Made by a program: the position numbers and the translations under genes. A DNA stretch of 64,000 nt from Candidatus Gastranaerophilales bacterium. Lineage in GTDB: Bacteria; Cyanobacteriota; Vampirovibrionia; Gastranaerophilales; Gastranaerophilaceae. Location: assembly GCA_944323045.1 (NCBI GenBank), contig CALUQX010000004.1, forward strand, positions 37,123 through 101,122, in the 5' to 3' direction. Positions 53,007 to 61,500 of the stretch are shown one piece after another (positions within the stretch are counted from its first letter, which is position 1; each line of letters begins with the position of its first letter). The notes beneath the pieces were generated by a model. The model worked only from the letters and a program-made list of their open reading frames with translations, searched no databases and was not told the DNA's origin.

Positions 53007-53765
53007 TTAAAAACGTCTTACATAGTAATTTCTGTCTTGTTTAAGCTCATTTCTGGCATGCAGTAAATCACTATCACACCTGATTTTAGCAAGTATTTTA
53101 GCGGCTTTCTCTCTTATTGTATAGTCTCCTGTATTTTTAACCTCTAGCAGAATTTTCTTTAGTATATCAAATTTTATAAAATCAGTAAATACATAAATAG
53201 TTTCAAGGCACCAGTAGAGTTTGAAGACTTCTTTGTTAACTTTGTATTTGCCGTCTTGAAAGTCGAATTCCTGTACTTTTTGAACAAGTGCAGTTGTCAT
53301 CTCCGCCAGTTTCTGGCAAAAATAACTGCAAAATTGCGGATATATCCGTAGGTTTGTAATTGCAGAAATTGTGTTGCGGCAAATGTTTCCGTTAATATCA
53401 ATTATTGCCGCCAGAAAAATATCATAATTTTTTTCTTTTAAGAAAAATTTGTGACATGCCGGATTTTGAAGAAATTCTTTTAGTCTGAAAGAAACAGCTT
53501 CTCTAATTTTACCATCCTGCCCAACGAGATTACTCATTAGAATATCTGCATCACTCTCGGATAAAATATCATCCAGCCTGAGAGCCGAAATCTGTTTTTG
53601 TACTATATTACCATTTTGCAATAGATTTATCAGTTCGCTATGGGTGAACTCAGTTTGAAACAGTTCCAATGCTTTGTTAAAATTTTCATCTAAAGTTTCA
53701 TAATAAGAAGTATTCAAATTGTATTCCTCTGACAGCCTGCATAAATAATATAACATAAAGTACAA
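53007..53765 (-). CDS. Hypothetical helical-repeat (HEAT-like) protein
   Basis: Up to 252 residues, all helical, with repeated pairs such as LVGQDGKIREAVSFRLKEFLQN, IDINGNICRNTISAITNL and VKNTGDYTIREKAAKILAKIRC, in the style of HEAT/Armadillo repeats that bind proteins. The start is uncertain: the frame opens with TTG at 53765 (ATG at 53756) without a ribosome site, while AGAGG 8 bases before a TTG at 53717 would give 236 residues. No catalytic motif. Function unknown. Confidence 0.55.
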   Translation of the reverse strand: MYFMLYYLCRLSEEYNLNTSYYETLDENFNKALELFQTEFTHSELINLLQNGNIVQKQISALRLDDILSESDADILMSNLVGQDGKIREAVSFRLKEFLQNPACHKFFLKEKNYDIFLAAIIDINGNICRNTISAITNLRIYPQFCSYFCQKLAEMTTALVQKVQEFDFQDGKYKVNKEVFKLYWCLETIYVFTDFIKFDILKKILLEVKNTGDYTIREKAAKILAKIRCDSDLLHARNELKQDRNYYVRRF

Positions 53766-53842
53766 TGTAATTGTAAAGTAAAATCGTTTTAATAAATGAT
53801 ATATAGAAGATTTAAACTGCTACAATAGAATTGGAGGTCGTA

Positions 53843-54019
53843 ATGCAAGAAATAATAACTTTTTTTCAAGGTATATTTTTAGGCAAGAACAATGATCAGA
53901 TGAAAATCGGTTTATCCCAGTTTAAAAAAGATAATATTCAGGAACTTAAAAAGGTCAAAAAAGCCTCAAAAGTTCAAAAGGAGATAAAGCTTTCAGACCT
54001 GATGCGCCGTAGTGCCTGA
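53843..54019 (+). CDS. Small basic protein, 58 residues
   Basis: ATG at 53843 behind a strong GGAGG (7 bases). The product starts MQEIITFFQGIFLGKNNDQ, then a Lys-rich helix (KKDNIQELKKVKKASKVQKE) and ends SDLMRRSA. It is divergent from the helical-repeat protein. No known motif. A 14-bp hairpin follows 30 bases after its stop. Confidence 0.55.
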   Translation: MQEIITFFQGIFLGKNNDQMKIGLSQFKKDNIQELKKVKKASKVQKEIKLSDLMRRSA

Positions 54020-54048
54020 CGCAGTTCTGCCGGCGAGTATTTTGACGA

Positions 54049-54080
54049 CAAAGCTTTTTGTCAGAGGACAAAAAGCTTTG
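54049..54080. repeat. Long perfect hairpin, 14-bp stem
   Basis: CAAAGCTTTTTGTC, loop AGAG, GACAAAAAGCTTTG. No T-run follows on the + strand (CTAAAATCC); on the - strand the bases after it are GTCAAAATAC. It may end transcription for the small gene before it, or protect mRNA ends, but it is longer than a usual terminator stem and has no copy elsewhere in the window. Confidence 0.75.
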
Positions 54081-54120
54081 CTAAAATCCATATCTGCCTG
54101 AATTATCCTGCATGGAAATA

Positions 54121-56289
54121 TTAACTGTTCAAAAATCCGGTCATGGTTGGTTTTTGTGACGGCATAACATTGCTGAGCATGTTTTTCAGATGTGACATAG
54201 TCGCATTTTTTGCATTTTCAGCGGCTGCTGCAGCCTTAGCGGCTTTTTCTTCTTCAACCTGCTTTTTGGTCATGTTTTCACAGTATCTGGCAACTGCTAT
54301 CATAAAGGCAGGAACAAGAGCTAATGTTGACAGTAAGCCGAATGTGCTGTTGCATGTTTTAGCTATGTTAATAAATTTATTGTTTGGACCGAATTTAGCA
54401 TAGATATTTTTCATTGCTTTTGCCATTGGAGATTCAAGTCCTTGCAGTAACTCATCATCAGCAGCTTTCAATGCATTTCTCAATTCGCTTATAGAAACTT
54501 CTTTCAGCGGTTTGCCTAAGATTTTTTCTACTTCAGCGCGTAAACCTTTATCCATATTAAAGACTTTTTTAGCATTGCCGTTTTCGTCTTCTAAAAAGTC
54601 AACAAATCCAACGATTCTGTCTTTGTAGTTTTCAAGGTTGCTGTATTTAGAATCTATCTGTGCGCCTTTAAGAACATCAATACCTTTGCCCGGTGTCAGA
54701 TAGTTTTTAACCGCATGGAAAATAGATTTGTCATGGTCTTGCGGTTTAACGTTAAGGACCAACCCGAACATTTTGCCGAAAATATCGGATGTCAGACGTG
54801 AAAGCGCGTTAGCACCAAATAGTATCGCTGAGAAACTGGAGATGTCGCGAACAAGAATTTCTTTTCTTTCCTTATCGCTTTTTGCGTTTTTATAACGCTG
54901 CGGCAGGCAGAATCCAAACAGCAATGTTAACATTGCCGGAACGGACATTGAAGGTCCGTCAAATTCAAATTTCTTAACTGCTTTTTGTACTAAGCTGTTA
55001 TCATTTGCGAATTCTCCGAGTTTACGGGAAACTGTTTGGAATGCACCGGTAAATGCCGGATCTTTTTGATTTGTTTTATCTTTATCTTTTTTATCAGTAT
55101 CAGCTTTTGGCTCATTTGCGGCTGCAATAGCGGCAGCTTTTGTGGCTGATGCTGCTGTTGCAGTGGCAGCCTGTGCAGTGTTGTTATTTGCAGGAGCTGA
55201 TTGATTTTGTTGAGAAGTTTCATCTTCCAGACCGGCAAGTCCAGGGTCATGTTTCAAACCAAGGTTGTAGAGTTTTGGAATAAGGTCATAAAATCCTACA
55301 ACAGCGGCAAACATTGCACCGATTGACATAATTCTTGTACCGACACGTCGGTGGTTAAGATTTTTGATATATGTGCCGAGTTTATCAGCGCCATTTTGTT
55401 CAATGTATTTTTTAGAATGTTTGATTACATCGTTTGAGTAGTCGCTTAAACTTGACAGTACTTTTGTAAAGCTTGTATTTACTTTTTTATTAGTGCCTTC
55501 AACAGGTATTACGGCATCCATTTCGTTTATTGAAGACGGTAAGAGTTTCTTTCTTAAATTCATGTATTTTTCAACAAGTGCACCCTGTAAATCTTCGGCA
55601 GACCCATCGACTTTTTTACCGAGGAAAGTTTTCCAGTGTCCTTTTGAAGGTGCCTCTTCTACAGCCATATATTCTTTTGTAAATTCTCTGGCTGTTTGGG
55701 TCAGCTCATCGCCGTTAAGTTTGTTGTCTAAAGAAGATGAGAGTACATTTTTGAACACTTTTTCATAAAATTCTTCTTTAGTTTTAACACTGTCTGCAAA
55801 TATATCTGCTTTATTTGCAGAAACTTTAGCTTCTGCAAAGTTAGTGAAACTTTTGCCTAAAGCATTGATATGGTCAATATGAACATTGTTTGCTGAGCCG
55901 GAAAGCCGTTTGATACCCCACAGCATCATACCCGGGATGATAAATGCACTCGGACCGCTCAATATTTCACGGATAGCTTCGCGGCGGGCGAACTCCCAGT
56001 TTAAAGGTCCTGTTTTTTTACCAGTTTCTTCACCTGTCACAGGGTCTTTTTCACGTTTTCTGTTGCGGTTAAGCCCTTCCCAGATTCTTGGCGCAACCAT
56101 GCCGATACCGTCCTGTGCGATAAATGATGCTGCAAATCCGCCCCTGTCTATAGCATCCATGACAATAGTTATCGGGTTGCCGACTCCGGTAAATGACGGG
56201 GTATTATTCCTATTATTTTTCTTATTTTGTTTTTGAAGAGAGTTTTCTCTTTGGAGTTCAAATGTTGTATTAATTGCTTTTACTGACAT
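54121..56289 (-). CDS. Large hypothetical membrane protein with N-terminal SFTG motif
   Basis: 722 residues. The first ~30 residues are Gln/Asn/Lys-rich and end P-S-F-T-G (31-35). The body has several hydrophobic helices (about 120-137 SAFIIPGMMLWGIKRL; about 318-335 MSIGAMFAAVVGFYDL; about 455-470; about 665-685 LLSTLALVPAFMIAVARY), an Ala/Lys/Asp-rich linker (about 365-410) and a C-terminal Ala-rich coiled segment. No family is recognised. AT-rich sequence without visible genes (56290-56575) lies upstream. Probably membrane bound; function unknown. Confidence 0.7.
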   Translation of the reverse strand: MSVKAINTTFELQRENSLQKQNKKNNRNNTPSFTGVGNPITIVMDAIDRGGFAASFIAQDGIGMVAPRIWEGLNRNRKREKDPVTGEETGKKTGPLNWEFARREAIREILSGPSAFIIPGMMLWGIKRLSGSANNVHIDHINALGKSFTNFAEAKVSANKADIFADSVKTKEEFYEKVFKNVLSSSLDNKLNGDELTQTAREFTKEYMAVEEAPSKGHWKTFLGKKVDGSAEDLQGALVEKYMNLRKKLLPSSINEMDAVIPVEGTNKKVNTSFTKVLSSLSDYSNDVIKHSKKYIEQNGADKLGTYIKNLNHRRVGTRIMSIGAMFAAVVGFYDLIPKLYNLGLKHDPGLAGLEDETSQQNQSAPANNNTAQAATATAASATKAAAIAAANEPKADTDKKDKDKTNQKDPAFTGAFQTVSRKLGEFANDNSLVQKAVKKFEFDGPSMSVPAMLTLLFGFCLPQRYKNAKSDKERKEILVRDISSFSAILFGANALSRLTSDIFGKMFGLVLNVKPQDHDKSIFHAVKNYLTPGKGIDVLKGAQIDSKYSNLENYKDRIVGFVDFLEDENGNAKKVFNMDKGLRAEVEKILGKPLKEVSISELRNALKAADDELLQGLESPMAKAMKNIYAKFGPNNKFINIAKTCNSTFGLLSTLALVPAFMIAVARYCENMTKKQVEEEKAAKAAAAAENAKNATMSHLKNMLSNVMPSQKPTMTGFLNS

Positions 56290-56575
56290 ATCCCTACTTT
56301 ATATTTCCACTAACTACTACACTTTACTTACTTTATATATAAAACTCGTAAGATTTATAAATTGCCAATTTTCTTCTTGTATATTTCGAAACATTTACAA
56401 AAATTCAAAGAACAAGTGTACTTATCATACTTAATCAAAATTATTTTTCAAGTCTTTTACTACAAATATAACAATAAATGAAATATTTCTTAATACAAAC
56501 TTATTATTATATAAAAAATCAACAAGAATTAATGGATTAAGGCGCATAAAGTGCAGTTGATTTATTTCCCTTAGT
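56290..56575. other. AT-rich intergenic region, no gene seen
   Basis: About 285 bases between the start of the large membrane protein gene (- strand) and the thiS stop. Very AT-rich with no reading frame having a ribosome site, no strong hairpin and no repeat recognised. It probably holds the promoter of the large gene; ATATAT-type -10 candidates are too many to choose from. Confidence 0.5.
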
Positions 56576-56785
56576 CTATCCCCCTCCGAAAAAGCCTACT
56601 ATCTCAAGGCTATCACCTTCGTGTATCACTTCGCTATCATAGCGCTCCTTATTTATTATCTCCAGATTCTTCTCCACGGCAAACATTTTACCTGTAACCT
56701 TACGTTCATTAATAAAATCACTTATCGTTGAATCCTTCTCTATCTCAACTTCATTGCCATTAACCGTTATCTTAATTTTCGTCAT
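56576..56785 (-). CDS. thiS: ThiS sulfur-carrier protein
   Basis: 69 residues ending GFFGGG, the ubiquitin-like C-terminal Gly-Gly that is adenylated and thiocarboxylated to deliver sulfur for the thiazole of thiamine. The N-terminus (KIKITVNGNEVEIEKDSTI) and the middle GDSLEIVGFF match ThiS. Very strong AAAGGAGG site. A ThiF/MoeB-like E1 is encoded divergently 39 bases away; thiG and thiH are not in the window. Confidence 0.88.
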   Translation of the reverse strand: MTKIKITVNGNEVEIEKDSTISDFINERKVTGKMFAVEKNLEIINKERYDSEVIHEGDSLEIVGFFGGG

Positions 56786-56824
56786 ATTTTGCCTCCTTTA
56801 TAATTTTATACTAAAATTATCGTT

Positions 56825-57538
56825 ATGGAAAGATATCAACGCAACATAGCAATAAAAGAACTCGGCGCCAAAGGGCAGAAAAAACTGCTTGACTCAAAAG
56901 TCTTAATCTGTGGATGCGGGGGGCTCGGCTCCGGTGTTATTTCCTGTCTCGCATCAGCAGGTGCAGGGCATATCGGACTTGTAGATAACGACTTCGTTGA
57001 ACTCTCAAATCTCAACAGGCAATTTATCCACAAAACTGATAATATAGGAAAATTAAAAGTTTTGTCCGCGCAAGATAGAATCCATGAAATTAACCCTGAT
57101 GTTAACGTGAAAGTTTATCCTGTCCTGCTTGACAATGAAAATTATGCAGAAATAGTAAAAGATTACGATTTTATAATCGACTGTTTTGACAGCTACAAAT
57201 CAAAATTTTTACTCAACGAAATAGCCGTCAAAACAAACATGCCATTAATTCATGGCGGAGTAACAGAATTCTACGGGCAGGCAACCGTAATCGTCCCGCA
57301 CAAAACTCCATGTCTGAATTGTCTGTTTCCTGAGGCTGATTTAGACGAGAAAATTCCGCAGGGTAATATAAGTCCTGTTGTGAATTTAATCGCGTCAATT
57401 CAAGCCGCTGAAGCCCTGAAATTGATTCTGGATGTTGGCAACAGGCTTGAGGGACAGCTTTTAACTGTTGATGCTTTAAATATGAACTTCAAACGCTTAC
57501 ACATCACGCGTTCTACTACTTGTTCCTTGTGCGCATAA
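56825..57538 (+). CDS. ThiF/MoeB-family E1-like adenylyltransferase
   Basis: 237 residues, the short ThiF type. ATP site GCGGLGSGVISCLASAGAGHIGLVDND with the Arg finger in LSNLNRQFIH; zinc cysteines in CLNCLFPE and CSLCA. It adenylates the C-terminus of a sulfur carrier; the divergent thiS makes ThiF the likely role, though MoeB/HesA cannot be excluded. It starts within a short AT-rich gap containing TATACT, so its leader is short. Its end overlaps the convergent transglycosylase by 23 bases. Confidence 0.88.
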   Translation: MERYQRNIAIKELGAKGQKKLLDSKVLICGCGGLGSGVISCLASAGAGHIGLVDNDFVELSNLNRQFIHKTDNIGKLKVLSAQDRIHEINPDVNVKVYPVLLDNENYAEIVKDYDFIIDCFDSYKSKFLLNEIAVKTNMPLIHGGVTEFYGQATVIVPHKTPCLNCLFPEADLDEKIPQGNISPVVNLIASIQAAEALKLILDVGNRLEGQLLTVDALNMNFKRLHITRSTTCSLCA

Positions 57539-58358
57539 CTATTTCTTCCGGTATTTTAAACACATCTGTTTTCACGGAGTCCAGTGCAAACTGCAGGTCA
57601 TCTTTGGTAATTTTGCCGTCTCTTACTTCGTGAAAACGGTCATCGATTTTATCAAGACCTTTATTACTTCTATACATTGCTCTGATACTTGCTTTTTTGC
57701 TGTTTGCGCTTGTCAGCACATGATTTTTGGCTAAGCCCGGAGTGTAAAACAGTGCATACAAATCCCCGCCGTCTATTTCTTTATTTTGGCCAAGATAGGT
57801 TTCTTTCATGGACAATGTGTAATTTTTTACATATGGCATTTGTTCTTCGCGTGAAAGTTTTACGAATTTTGCCATAGTCATATTCGGGTCAATACCTTCT
57901 GATTCATCAGGATATTTTGCTGCATATTTTATACTGGCTTTCAAAGAGTTAAGGTTCATCTGACCGATACCTTTAAATGAACCATTACCGGCTTTTGGAT
58001 TGAATTTGGATTCTTTGAACAACAATGCTGCAACATCTATCGGGTCGCATTTTAATTTTTCAGCCATGTCTTCTATCTGGCTTATAAATTTATCAGAAGC
58101 ATTTGGCAGGGCTGTTTTGACAGCTTTTGCAAGTTCTTTGTTGCCGGTATTTAAAGGTGATGCATCTGCCTTTATAGAATCTAAAAGCTTTTTAAGATTG
58201 TCCAACACAGGGTCAGAATCGTTATTAGCGTTAGGTATCCTAAAATCAATAACTATATTATTAACACGGGTATTATCCTTCTTCGCGGTCAATTTGTCAT
58301 TATCAGGGAGTTTAATTCCATTTTGCTGATTGATGTTAATGTCATTAAAATCTACCAT
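57516..58358 (-). CDS. SLT-type lytic transglycosylase domain protein without signal peptide
   Basis: 280 residues. The first ~55 are Asn/Asp-rich with no signal peptide. An SLT fold is seen from about residue 85: VAALLFKESKFNPKAGNGSFKGIGQMN, with the catalytic Glu in KESKFNPKA and the GIGQMN motif, followed by YVKNYTLSM and DLYALFYTPG. Such enzymes cut peptidoglycan to 1,6-anhydro products, often to let large secretion or pilus machines through the wall. Lack of a signal peptide means export by another route, or a virion/secretion-apparatus type. The end overlaps the thiF-like gene. Confidence 0.75.
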   Translation of the reverse strand: MVDFNDININQQNGIKLPDNDKLTAKKDNTRVNNIVIDFRIPNANNDSDPVLDNLKKLLDSIKADASPLNTGNKELAKAVKTALPNASDKFISQIEDMAEKLKCDPIDVAALLFKESKFNPKAGNGSFKGIGQMNLNSLKASIKYAAKYPDESEGIDPNMTMAKFVKLSREEQMPYVKNYTLSMKETYLGQNKEIDGGDLYALFYTPGLAKNHVLTSANSKKASIRAMYRSNKGLDKIDDRFHEVRDGKITKDDLQFALDSVKTDVFKIPEEIVMRTRNK

Positions 58359-58463
58359 TTTTTAACATATCCTTTCTACCATTTACAGTTTTGCTATTAT
58401 ATACGGATATTTGCCCTGAAAACTTTAATATTTTTCAGATATTGTTAAAAAATTTAAAAAAAT

Positions 58464-58495
58464 ATCAGGAAGGACTTTTCAAAACCCTTCCTGAT
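58464..58495 (-). terminator. Rho-independent terminator of the autotransporter gene
   Basis: On the - strand ATCAGGAAGG / CCTTCCTGAT, 10-bp perfect stem with a 12-base loop, then ATTTTTTT, 25 bases past the autotransporter stop. Confidence 0.9.
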
Positions 58496-58519
58496 AATAA
58501 TATTATCAAATTATGTTTT

Positions 58520-61500
58520 TTAGAATTTGAATGTGATACCGCCCTGGAAGCCAATACCTGTTCTTGCGACATTACGTACAGTGATTTGTATGTAAGCGCT
58601 GAGTCTGTCTTTCCATGTTTTGGTTGCCCCGATACCGTATTCAATGTAAGAACGTTTCATTCTGATGTCTTCAAGAACTACGTTACCTGCGTTACCGGAA
58701 GATGTACCAAGGATATTGAACATGTATTGAACAGTTGCGTAAACACTCCATGTTTCACGACCGTAAATCAAGTTCAAACCAGGTGCTACGTTAACACCGT
58801 TTAATTTACCGGCGTTCATATTCATATCACCGAATTGAGTGTACCAGTTCTGGCTGTGGAAGTAGTTATATGATGCCAGCAATGTCGGTTGGATTGTAAA
58901 GTGTTTTGTCGGGTGGAAGTTGTAAGCAGCTTTAGCAGCAGTACCAACAAACCAGTTGCCTGTGTGATCGTGGTAACCGGCTACATCCATCTGGTTGCCA
59001 TAGCCGCCGCCATACAACATTACAGATCCTAAGAAGTCATCTTTCATGAATGTACCCATAGCGCCTAATTGACCGCCGTTTTGATACATTCCGACTCCGT
59101 CAAATGTCTGGTGGGCTCCATTATAGCCTACATATGCTGTTGGCAAGAAACTCCAGCCTTTTTTCATTTCAATGACAGGGAAGTCAGCGCCGACTAATGC
59201 ACCGTATGCATTGTTTTCAACGTCAAGACCGTTTGTCATGTCAATGTGTTCTAAAGTACCATAGGTTTTGAACCACAGGCTGCCATCTTTTCTACTGTAC
59301 TGATATGGCGCAAATTGTGGATATGCAGCCGCATATTTATTAGAGTTCTTCTCTGCAAGTAATTGATTGCTTACATTGAAAATATGGTCAAATACTATGT
59401 TGTTTGTAACCAACTGGTTTGCATAAGATGCAACTGTTGCAACCTGACCTCTGAATACCTGAGGGTTATATTTTACAAGCTGTGCCTGTAAACTTCCCGG
59501 CATAACTTCCGGCATACCGGTTGCAGGATTGATTTTTGTCTGGTTGAACAATTGATACCAGCCGATTGGTGTGAATATCTGTTTATCAGTTTGTGTAAAT
59601 TCAATATTGCCAAGTAATGTCGGGTCAACATTGTTTACATCAAATACATCAACTTTGATAAATCTATCAATTGGGGCTTTACCCACAAACTGCCAATCGC
59701 TGATGTTAATTTTTCCGCCGTTAGCCGCAGCGATTTGTGACAGGCTGAAACTATCAGAATCCCAGTCGCGGGTAGAAACATCAATTTGGAAGTTAGCCTG
59801 ACCGCTTGCGTTCATATCAAGATTGCCAACAGTGTTATCATTGATGGCACCGTTCATTGAATTTACAACAGAAGCGTTGTCTGCAAAAACAAGGTTGTTA
59901 AAGCTCAAATCACCGCTTGTTGCATTCAATATACTATTAGTCAGAGTTACATCATTATTGAATGTTGTGCCTAAAACAGAACCTACATTCAATGTTGAAT
60001 TATTAACGGCTACAGTATTGTCAAATGTTATAGCGCCGTTGCTGTTTGCATTCATTGAAACAGGGTTTTGAGCATCCGCTGCAGCACTGACATTTACTGT
60101 ACCGCCGAAGTTTATATTCTTATCGCCTTTAGATTGAGCGATTAATGTACCTTTAGAAACATCAATGTTACCGTTCAGGTCTAAGTCAACATCATCATGA
60201 TAAGTTGTATACATGATTGTTGCTTCTCTATCCTGAGTTAAGTCGCCGGTAATTTCATCAGCGTGAATCCCGATTGTTTTGCCGTCGATATTACCGAATG
60301 TCAGGTTACCGGCAAGTCCGTTTTCAAACAACAAATCTCCGCCGTTATCAACGAGAATTGTACCTGTATAAGCTCCGTTTTGACCGTGGAACCATACATT
60401 GCCTTCTCCGTTTTTATTGATATCGCCGGCACCGCTCAAATCAGCGTTAAGATGAAGTTCGCCGGTTGTTTCAAGATTCATTGTACCGTTAACAGCAATT
60501 TGCTGATTTACTGCACCCGCTACAGGGGCTTTCATAGCGACATCATTAAACAGATTCAATGTACCGCCGTTATCGATTGTAACATCACCTGTTAAACTAT
60601 CCTGACCGCCGGTTGGTGTAACACCGTCATTACCGAGGTTAACAGTTGCTCCGCTTTGAATTGTTGTATCGCCAGCGAGGTTTGCTGTTACTTCTTTATT
60701 AATGTAGCTGTCGCCGTTAAGTGTCAACTGACTATCATCTTGAGTTGTTAAATTACCGCCGTCAGCTTTTAATGTTCCGTTTGAAGTCAGGTCGTAATCC
60801 AGACTACCGCCCTGACCGAGGTTAACGGTTACATCAGATGCCCAGCTATCGCCGTCATTAAGGGTAACACTTCCACCGCCATTTGTACCGTTATTAATAT
60901 TTACAGTACCCTGTGTAAGGTTTGTGATTGCATCACCTGTAATTATGCTGTTGCCGGTAATATTCAATTCACCATCCTGGAAGTTCAATGTACCGCCGTC
61001 AGCAATTAATGTACCATTAACAACATTATCAAGATTTAATGTACCGTCATCACTTACGTGAACTGTACCATTCCAGATATCATCATTGTTAAGAGTTGCG
61101 TTACCGTTTTGGACATTCAAAGTACCGTCAATAGTAGTTTTAACAGTTTCTGCAATAACATCGTTCACATCTGCCATTGTCAAAGTTGCACCTTCGACAA
61201 TAGCCAAATCACCGGTGTTAGCCTGAATTTTGCCGTTTTCCTGCATTGCGTATTCTAAAGAACCGCCATTGATTGTGATTTCGCCAGCCCAGCTATCATT
61301 ATTATTTAATGAAACTTTACCACCAGTAATATCAACTGTTGCATCAGTTAAGATAGCTGTGTTAACGCCACTGCTTATTTCGCTTTGGTCATCAACTGTT
61401 AATGTACCGGATTGTACGGTTAAAGCGCCTGAATTGGCATCAATATGCCCATTGGAAGTCAAATCACTATAAACTAACTTACCGCCGTCTATAGTAACTG

